Shown: piece after piece, positions 57,470-64,000 of the stretch
How positions within the stretch are numbered: position 1 is the first letter of the stretch
How the letters are laid out: every line of letters begins with the position of its first letter
Assembly (NCBI GenBank): GCA_047967505.1
Contig: CM106541.1
Reading direction: 5' to 3' (one strand)
DNA length: 64,000 bases
From: Dipteris shenzhenensis
Taxonomy: Eukaryota; Polypodiophyta; Polypodiopsida; Gleicheniales
The notes under the pieces: generated by a model
What the model was told of the DNA's origin: nothing
The model's input: the letters and a program-made list of their open reading frames with translations, nothing else
Database searches by the model: none
Program-made: the position numbers and the translations under genes

Positions 57470-58074
57470 AATTGCTAGTATCCTTTGTGGATGTGTTGTC
57501 TTGAAGTGTTGTCTTGAAGCTACACGAACATCTAAGGTATTGGCCCATAATTTTACTAGCATCAAATCAAGTTGAAAGAAAATACAATTTTGACTCTATA
57601 GAGGTATATTGTATGAATCCAAACTCTGCTCTAAGATTCAAAGAAGCAGTTGACAAACTACTATAGGATATATTTGAATATCCAATTGATTGAGAATACT
57701 AGAGCTCTCAAATCATGGTTTTTCCTAAGAAGTATAAGAAGTTGAGAGTTTGCATGGATTACTACAAGCTTAATGCCATTATTATGATGGATACATTTCC
57801 ATTATCTTTCATAGTTTCTATGATAGATGTCGGTTTTTAGGCCACAGAATAAACTCATTTTTGGATTGATTTAGTGCATACAACCAAGTCTACATGTGGT
57901 AGAGAAGGATCAATTTAAGACATACTTCATAACCGAATGGGGTTTATTTGCAAATTTGTACAACAGCATCCAAATTCAAAGGTTGATCTCAAAAGCAACA
58001 AGCCCATAAGAGAAAAACTGCAATCTCAATGCCTGGTATATTTAAAATTTTATAGAGGATGATGGAGAAAGTGG
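57470..58074 (+). pseudogene. Ty3/gypsy RT remnant interrupted by copia family 2
   Basis: From about 57,640 the plus strand reads AVDKLL, VFPKKYKKLRVCMDYYKLNAII and DTFPLSF, the RT finger motifs. After gaps, GLxNA/PGIF and RMMEKVV follow at 58,022-58,074. The copia family 2 LTR starts right after the VV codons. The matching downstream RT part was not seen in the window. Confidence 0.72.
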
Positions 58075-58806
58075 TGTTAGATTTCAATGCTCCACTCTCG
58101 TGTAACTATGCGGGAACCAGCTAACTTTACTTGTAAGCCCCCCATATCAGGAGAAGGCATTTGAGTAGCTCGCTTATTCGGTAGGTCCTGGTTTGGACAC
58201 CAGATGGGGGCCATGTGTGGCCTGATGGTTGGACGGCTTTAGATAGAGTTGGCACACTACCAACTAGGCTACATGCAAGTGTGGGAAGGCATCCCATGAC
58301 TGACCGCATTGAGGGTAGACGGAGCATTTCTTGGGGCAGCCCACTCTTGGGTTGCAGGGCCCGTTTGGAGCCCCAGATGATCCCGGATGGCATCGGGCCT
58401 AACGGAGACCATAGGTTAGTTGTTCTATTTTACACCACGATTCTATCGTGTGGTCAGTGACCTATTTCGAGACCGACCCCTAGTCAACCATTTTGGGTGG
58501 ACTGGGTCAGTCACCCAATTGGGTCTAACCGACTACGACTAGTGGCTATATAAGAGCAAGCCCATGAAGCCCATTTCATCACTGGCTACAGCAACCCTAA
58601 TTCCTTAGCATCGAGCCTCTGTCCTCTACTATTTCCAACATGCCATCGAAGCTCCTCTCACATGAGCACACAGTTGGGAGGCAGTGCCATCTATTGTATC
58701 AGTTCTATAGTAATCAAATTTTTGATTCTCCATACTATCTGTTTTTCTCTCTTGCATACAAGATCCTATTATCTATTGAGCGCATATGTTGTATTGTTTT
58801 CTTACA
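58075..58806 (+). repeat. 5' LTR of copia family 2 (732 bp, plus)
   Basis: It begins TGTTAGATTTC and ends TTCTTACA. A TATA-like GCTATATAAGAGC lies at 58,545-58,557. It repeats at 59,709-60,442 in inverted orientation with about one difference per ten positions. Confidence 0.9.
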
Positions 58807-58819
58807 TGGTATCAGAGCC
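58807..58819 (+). other. Primer-binding site of copia family 2
   Basis: TGGTATCAGAGCC directly follows the LTR's terminal CA. Confidence 0.92.
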
Positions 58820-58869
58820 TGGACTCTAGCAAGAAGATTTTGTAATGTGTTTCTGTTTGCGAGCAGATT

Positions 58870-59708
58870 GTGAGAGATGGCCCAGCCCGCAAGACTATGA
58901 ATCCCACCATTCAGCAAAAGTGGAAAGTTGGATGGCACTAACTATCCACTCTGGAAGTTCAAGATAAAGTCCATCCTAAGTGCATACGAGCTTTGGGATA
59001 CTGCTACTAGGGTGGACGTGAAGCGGTTGCAAGACCGGATCCAGTGCAGGACAACAGATAGTACCAACTGCAGATGAGATTCTCGCATGGACAATAAGAA
59101 ATGCAAATGCATTGTGTTCTATTGTCTGCAGTGTAAGTGATTTCATCATGGCGTTAGTTCAACATGTCACCACAGCAAAGGAGGCATGGACGGTCTTGAA
59201 AAATCAGTACGAGACCACAAATCAGACACGGATTTAGAATCTGGAGACTCAACTCATGAACAAGAAACTGTCTGAGTGTGAAGCGGCAAAGAAATTCATC
59301 ACCAAGGTCAGCGAGAATCTAGCACAAAGGTGCATACGGATTCTCCCACCAAAGTACGACGGTCTTGTTATAGCGCTGAATATGCAGAAAAAAAATATGC
59401 CCCTCAACTTTGAGGATTTCAGCGCGATGCTTCTGGAGGAGGAGATGCATCAAAAGATGAGGACTGGAGAAGATTCGGCTTTCTATGCTAGATCAAAGAA
59501 AGGTAAGGGTAAGGACTCTAGTAACCCATCTTCTTCTGATGATAAAAAGAGAAAGAAGAAGATCAAGTGCTTCTATTACAATAAGGCAGGGCACAAGCAG
59601 AATGAGTGCCGAAAGAAGATTGCAAATGAGAAGAACGGAGTAAAGAAAGAGTCCAACAATAGCGCGCAAGTAGTACTAGTAGAGCTATTCATAGCAATTG
59701 AGAAGATT
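58870..59708 (+). pseudogene. copia family 2 gag
   Basis: The start region near 58,915 reads KLDGTNYPLWKFKI and SAYELWDTA, the copia gag (UBN2-like) N-terminus. Frameshifts follow. The 59,256-59,708 part is open (NKKLSECEAAKKFI, LPPKYDGLV, FEDFSAMLLEEEM). It carries a Lys/Ser-rich linker and a knuckle reading CFYYNKAGHKQNEC, with Tyr replacing the second Cys of CX2CX4HX4C. The frame then runs into the inverted LTR. Pol is absent on this strand. Confidence 0.82.
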
Positions 59709-60442
59709 TGTAAGAAAATAATACAACGTTTGTGCTCAACAGATAACAGGATCTCATATGCAAGAGAGAAAAAAAGATAGTATGGAGAATCAAAAATTTG
59801 ATTACTGTAGAACTAATACAATAGATGGTGCTACCTCCCAACTATGCGCTCCTGTGGAAGAAGCTTCGATGGCAAGCTGCAAACAATAGAAGACGGAGGC
59901 TGAATGCTAAAGAATCAGGGTTGCTGTAGCCAGTGATGAAATGGGCTTCACGAGCTTGCTCTTATATAGCCACCAGTCGTAGTCGGTTAGGCTCAATTGG
60001 GTGGCCAACCCAGTCTGCCCAAAATGGTCGACTGGCGGTCAATCCCAAAATAGGCCACCGATCATACGATAGAACCGGTGTGCAAAATAGAGCAACTGAC
60101 CTACGATCGCCATTCGGCCCAAAGCCATCCAAGATCATCTAAGGCTCCAAACGGGCCCTGCAACCTGAGAGTGTGGGCTGCCTCAGGAAATGCTCCATCT
60201 ACCCTCAGTGCAGTTAGTCAAGGGATGCCTTCCCGCACTTGCATGTAGCCTAGTTGGCGGTGTGCCAACTCTATCTGAAGCTGTCTAGCCATTAGGCCAC
60301 ACATGGCCCCCATCTGGTGTCCAAACCAAGACCTATCCGATAACCGAGCTACTCAAATGCCTTCTCCTCATATGGGGGGCTTACAAGTAGAGTTAGCTGG
60401 TTCTCGTGTAGTTACATGAGAGTGGAGCATTGATATCTAACA
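59709..60442 (-). repeat. 3' LTR of copia family 2 (734 bp, minus)
   Basis: On minus it begins TGTTAGATATC and ends TTCTTACA at 59,709. It is preceded by a polypurine tract (60,443-60,454) and the RNase H end. So it is a 3' LTR, pointing towards the 5' LTR at 58,075. Confidence 0.9.
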
Positions 60443-60454
60443 CCCCCCCTCAAT
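60443..60454 (-). other. Polypurine tract of copia family 2
   Basis: The minus strand reads ATTGAGGGGGGG against the LTR start. Confidence 0.85.
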
Positions 60455-60472
60455 GTCCACCTGCAAGTGAAC

Positions 60473-60640
60473 TTACTTTATCCGCCCAATGCCAAGTCGA
60501 TGAAGATGCCTCTCTAGCAAGTCTCTTCCAAGAGCCTTTGTGAAGATGTCTGCAGCATTCTCTATAGTCGGACAATACACCAAGTCGACCTCTCCATCCA
60601 TGATGAGCTCGCGCGATTTTCAACGTTTGTTTCTTCACTG
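60473..60640 (-). pseudogene. copia family 2 RNase H C-terminus
   Basis: The minus strand reads VDLVYCPTIENAADIFTKAL, ending LERHLHRLGIG and a stop at 60,473. ADIFTKAL is the copia RNase H tail motif. Only about 55 codons remain; sequence beyond about 60,645 is unrelated. Confidence 0.85.
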
Positions 60641-60666
60641 GTATAGGAGGGATAGATAGAGGAGGC

Positions 60667-60670
<4 letters not shown>

Positions 60671-60706
<36 letters not shown>
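60671..60706. repeat. (GA)n microsatellite
   Basis: An uninterrupted GA run of about 36 bases next to the truncated copia end. Confidence 0.95.
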
Positions 60707-60709
<3 letters not shown>

Positions 60710-61534
60710 CATTAATTTTTAGGATTTATGGAAATAGAAAGAGGTTGAAAGAGCTAGTTTTAATCATATCGTACAGGGGCAAAAACTATGGAGGCAGAAA
60801 ATGATAGATATTGAAGTAGTTTATATTTTGTTTTATTGAATAATGTTAAGGATGAGCATGGGGAATGGTTAAATTCTCAGCTCTACAGGAAGTATTCTTG
60901 GATCACAATGCAACCCACTAATCATGGGTGCTATAAAGTGGGTCGGGAGGACACAATGGACATCTCCAAACATTGGAAAGGAAGGATCTTAGATTTAGAA
61001 AATTCTCCTGGTAGTAACACAGTGTGTAGGTATATATTCAGCATGTCTATACCCATGGAGTTCAGGATTGAGGGTGAGGAATAACTTACCCTATTGGAAG
61101 TAATGGAAGAAATCGGTCATCGACAGGATGAGGTGCTATGTTAGCTCTTGAATGAAACCTTTGATGTTGTCATTGACTTTGATGCTCTGGTCAATCAAGC
61201 AATCGATGAGATTGCATGCATCAATGACTCAAGCCTTACCGATCAGAGGCAATCCAACCAACACAAAAGGCAATCGAGGATGCTGCATTAGAGTTTGACA
61301 TGTCCGATGAGTAATTTATGAATTTGCAGAGGGCATTTTTTGGGGAGAGAGGTGAAGAAGATGGCACCTCAAGCTAGCATGAAGTTAAATACCAACCACA
61401 AAAGGGAGTCCTGTAGTTTTCACCATTCGCAATGAGGTAGAAAAGGTATGTAGCTTTGCCAGCTTCATCATGTAATTCAATATCATCTGCATAATTCTAG
61501 GTTCCATTTTAACAAGGAAAATCCATGTCGTGTC
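60710..61534. other. Unassigned with short coding-like patches
   Basis: 60,836-61,084 on plus (82 codons, GCYKVGREDTMDISKHW) and 61,145-61,260 (ETFDVVIDFDALVNQAIDE) look translated, but I recognise no family. Confidence 0.3.
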
Positions 61535-61892
61535 TTCAACTAGTAGGGAATAAAAAATAGGGTTTAGGATCTAGGAAGCAAAACCAACAAATTTTTTTCC
61601 GTTTAAACCCATGTTATCCTGCAGGTATACCAAGTAGGTATATGCATTCTCAGCCCAAAATATGCCCTGTAAGCCATAAATCTGACATCGTGCGACCAAG
61701 GCCCAAATTTTGCAAAAAGTAGGCCCTAGTCGCACGATGTCAGATATCATGCTTGCATGGCATATTTTGGGTTGAAAATTCGTACACCTACCTGGTATAC
61801 CTACAGGATAACCTGGGTTTAAAAGAAAAAAAATTCGTTGGGTTTTGCTTCCTAGATCCTAAACCCTATTTTTTATCCCCTACTAGTTGAAA
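61535..61892. mobile_element. Foldback/MITE element 1
   Basis: The element is a near-palindrome of about 358 bp: left arm from TTCAACTAGTAGGG, right arm ending CCCTACTAGTTGAA, centre near 61,710. The arms share GGGTTTAGGATCTAGGAAGC, GGTATACC and CTGACATCGTGCGAC with few mismatches. No coding capacity. It could fold into one long hairpin. Confidence 0.85.
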
Positions 61893-62036
61893 TTGAATAA
61901 ATTGAACTCCCCACTCCCACATTCCCACTGACTTGCCTGTGACACTCCACTTGGGGACAAAATTAGGTTTAGGGTTTTCTCACATAGGAGACAAAATCAA
62001 GTTTAGGGTTTTTATTCAACCAATAGGGGAAAAAGT
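61893..62036. other. Spacer with TTTAGGG-type motifs
   Basis: GGTTTAGGGTTTTCTCACATAGGAGACAAAATCA-type phrases recur: GTTTAGGG at 61,968 and 62,001, GATTAGGGTTTTCTCACATAGG at 62,040. The latter belongs to the next foldback. Confidence 0.5.
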
Positions 62037-62330
62037 TAGGATTAGGGTTTTCTCACATAGGAAAAATCAACTATTAAAAATATGAGCTTTAGGAGGCCAT
62101 TGAGGGATTATTTTTCATTGAATCATTTATAGAGGAAAGAAACCCATGTAAGCCCTAAATCTGACATCGTGTGACTAGGGCCCAGTTTTTGGTTGTACGA
62201 TGTCGAATTCAGGGCTTACAAGGGGTTTTTCCCTCTATAAATCATGCACATAGAAAATAAGCCCTCAATGGCCTCCTGGACCTAATATTTTTACAGCTGA
62301 TTTTTCCTATGTGAGAAAACCCTAATCCTT
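62037..62330. mobile_element. Foldback/MITE element 2
   Basis: A near-palindrome of about 294 bp with arms GGATTAGGGTTTTCTCACATAGG and its reverse complement near 62,303-62,328, centre near 62,190. The central arms carry GTAAGCCCTAAATCTGACAT and TGTGACTAGGGCCC, closely similar to the centre of element 1 (GTAAGCCATAAATCTGACAT). Confidence 0.82.
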
Positions 62331-63441
62331 ATTTATTCCTAAAAAGGGATGTTTTCTTGATTTATATAATCACAAATCATGGTATAGGGTTTTGATGTAA
62401 TATGTTGGTCACAGGATATCTTGTGGATTGATGAATATGCTGGATGCAAGGGTGGAACCAGAGGATCTTTTGGTGGGGGGATGGCTTCAATTGGCCACTA
62501 CATCAAGAGAGTGGCTCAACACATTTTGGTCTTCCATTGGTAACTATCATTAGATGGAAAGTTAAATATTATGAAGTTCAGGGTCCTCAGTCAAATGGTG
62601 AAGATGTTGTATCGATTAGGCATAATGTAGCTTTATTTTTGTTCTCAGACACACGATCCAGACCTCTCCATAGCATCATCCCTATTGTAGAGCTAGCTGG
62701 TGTTATGGATCCCCAAGCCATAGAAAATGAAATTGTGCAATGCTCTCTTCTTCAACAAGCTAAAAAGGGAGTTGAACCAAGCGAAGTGTAGGAGAGAGTA
62801 ACATGTGCCCTAAAGTGGATGTTCTTTGTAGTAATACCACTCTGAGTCAATAAAAAATACATATTTTAGTTTATTTACTTGTTTGTTACTAAATATTTCT
62901 TCCTTTTGCGTGTAAGTAAAATTGAGCATTATTTCCTTTTGCATGTTCCATTGAGATTTGTTGAATATTATTTCATTTTGCATGTAAGTAAATTGAGATT
63001 GCAAACATAAAGGCAAAATATTATCTATGTTTCAAATTTCATGTAAGTAAATAAACACAATGAAAATAAATTTGATATTGCAGATACAAAGATGATGCAA
63101 AAAAGGACACTTTATTATATTGAAAAGAGGATGATAAAAAAGTGATGCCCAAAGGCAGAATACACAACTGAACCCTAAATATCACCCAAGGCGTATATAC
63201 AAAAAGCCTAAGTGCCCTTGGGCTTCCTAAGATGCACAATGAGCTACATATCCTTTGCGGTCACAATGAGTCTTTTTTAGTGGATTGCAGTTGGCTGGGT
63301 GTCATCCATGAGGTCTACCAATAGATAGGACTTAGCTACATGTTGCAAGGCATCTATGAAAGTACACCATGAAGCCTCCACAATTCCACGCTTGTAAATC
63401 AGGATATGGGACTGAGGCCTTGTAGATCTCGCGTACCACCC
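62331..63441. other. Mostly unassigned; one coding-like frame
   Basis: 62,444-62,791 on plus (115 codons: RWKVKYYEVQGPQSNGED, DPQAIENEIVQCSLLQQAKKG) has normal amino acid balance but no recognised family. 62,880-63,060 contains TTTTGCATGTAAGTAAA-type phrases repeated four times. Confidence 0.35.
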
Positions 63442-63669
63442 TCATGAAGCTTGCCATCGGGATGAGCAAATCAATAGATTTTTGAAACTTTTTGATTTCT
63501 CAAAGTGCCTCGGTCCGTGAACCTGTATCTCCTCACTGGAGGAGGGCCTCTTCTTGGGTGTGAAGGGCCTCTTTGCCCTAGATGTGGAGGGCCTCTTTGC
63601 CCTAGACTTGGAGGAGGGTGTCCTATCCCTCGTGGGCTTGGAGGTGGGTCTCCTCTCCCCCGTGGGCAT
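63442..63669 (-). CDS. Short basic Lys/Arg/Ser/Pro-repeat ORF
   Basis: 75 codons on minus with repeats such as RAKRPSTSRAKRPFTPKKRP and PTSKPTRDRTPSSK. It reflects a tandem DNA repeat (GGCCTCTTTGCCCTAGA, twice at 63,568-63,606). The composition resembles histone H1-like or nucleic-acid-binding tails. The frame start may lie further upstream but is cut by the copia LTR at 63,827. Function unknown. Confidence 0.25.
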   Translation of the reverse strand: MPTGERRPTSKPTRDRTPSSKSRAKRPSTSRAKRPFTPKKRPSSSEEIQVHGPRHFEKSKSFKNLLICSSRWQAS

Positions 63670-63826
63670 GGATGTTGATCCTCTGATGTTGTCTTGGTCC
63701 TCTACTCTGTCCTTCGCTATTGCTCTTCTCGGTGCTCCTCCTCTGTGCTCTTTGAGTCTTGAATTTGTGTGTCCTGATCCACTTGGGCCTTCCTCTATCC
63801 ATCTGTGTCTGCGGCCCCGCCCCTTG

Positions 63827-63996
63827 TGAGAGTGCTCTCAATGAAAGTAAGAAGGGAAGAGGGAGAGAGAGAAACAAAGAGCCACACAGGTTTTGGTGGG
63901 TGCAGAACACCCTAATCTTCTTTTTCATTCATTTATATATATGTTTGAGTATTGTATATAACCGGGGTAAAGGCATAGTGACCTTTAACCCCCACA
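63827..63996 (-). repeat. 3' LTR of copia family 1, element E (170 bp)
   Basis: It has the same ends (TGTGGG...CTCTCA on minus) as elements A and B and roughly a dozen differences from them. The next bases, ACCT at 63,997-64,000, start the family's polypurine tract on minus. The element body therefore continues to the right of the window. CCTTG (63,822-63,826) would be one target-site duplication. Confidence 0.92.
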
Positions 63997-64000
63997 ACCT

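Noticed and set aside
61893-62060. TTTAGGG motifs as interstitial telomere array
   Set aside because: Only a few imperfect, spaced motifs occur, several inside the foldback arms; there is no tandem array.
1-64000. CRISPR arrays, bacterial operons, tRNA or rRNA genes
   Set aside because: No regularly spaced identical repeats, no prokaryotic gene organisation and no tRNA/rRNA signature was seen; TGGTATCAGAGC matches are primer-binding sites.

Overview
The window looks like nuclear DNA from a land plant with a large, repeat-rich genome. The evidence is a chloroplast protein-import gene (TIC20-V type, about 41.7-42.3 kb), Ty1/copia and Ty3/gypsy LTR retrotransposons primed by initiator tRNA-Met, a LINE remnant, a Helitron remnant, a Tourist-like MITE, and stray TTTAGGG-type motifs. 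I cannot place the species. One intact cellular gene in 64 kb fits a fern or gymnosperm better than a compact angiosperm genome, but that is inference.

Layout. 1-6.3 kb: a Ty1/copia element (family 1, 173-bp LTRs) sits inside a Ty3/gypsy element, and the compound has been broken by an inversion. The copia 5' end and upstream gypsy part lie on the minus strand (1-992). The copia 3' half and downstream gypsy part lie on the plus strand (1705-4453). A gypsy gag/protease remnant follows on minus. 6.8-12.8 kb: an LTR-like repeat (R1), a degenerate transposase-like gene on minus with a BED-type zinc finger, a purine-rich tract and short repeats. 12,832-18,737: a structurally complete family-1 copia element on minus with ATATT target-site duplications. 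It carries two nonsense changes and one frameshift, so it is not autonomous as it stands. 18.7-23.2 kb: AT-rich sequence and a LINE 3' fragment.

23.2-35.4 kb: decayed gypsy sequence on minus, bounded by two copies of a repeat (R2) that behaves like an LTR. Gag zinc knuckles, reverse transcriptase and integrase are recognisable. The RNase H domain is missing, and a protease remnant lies on the wrong side of the integrase. 35.4-41.2 kb: tandem repeats, a gypsy integrase remnant, unrecognised coding-like blocks and a Helitron-type N-terminal remnant, ending about 550 bp before the TIC20-V start. 41.7-45 kb: the TIC20-V gene, a Tourist-like MITE with TTA duplications, and two pairs of tandem duplications.

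45-64 kb: a GC-rich block, a decayed gene with the signature of a little-studied transposase-like family (DUF7869-like), several gypsy remnants on plus, a second copia family (about 733-bp LTRs) whose two LTRs face each other, two related foldback elements, and at the right edge the 3' LTR of a third family-1 copia copy.

Apart from TIC20-V, almost everything is mobile-element sequence in stages of decay. The strongest unusual signals are the inversion through the nested copia/gypsy pair, the inverted-LTR copia family-2 locus, the two foldback elements with a common core, and a short ORF whose N-terminus resembles the histone H3 tail. Alignments were made by eye; no database search was run.
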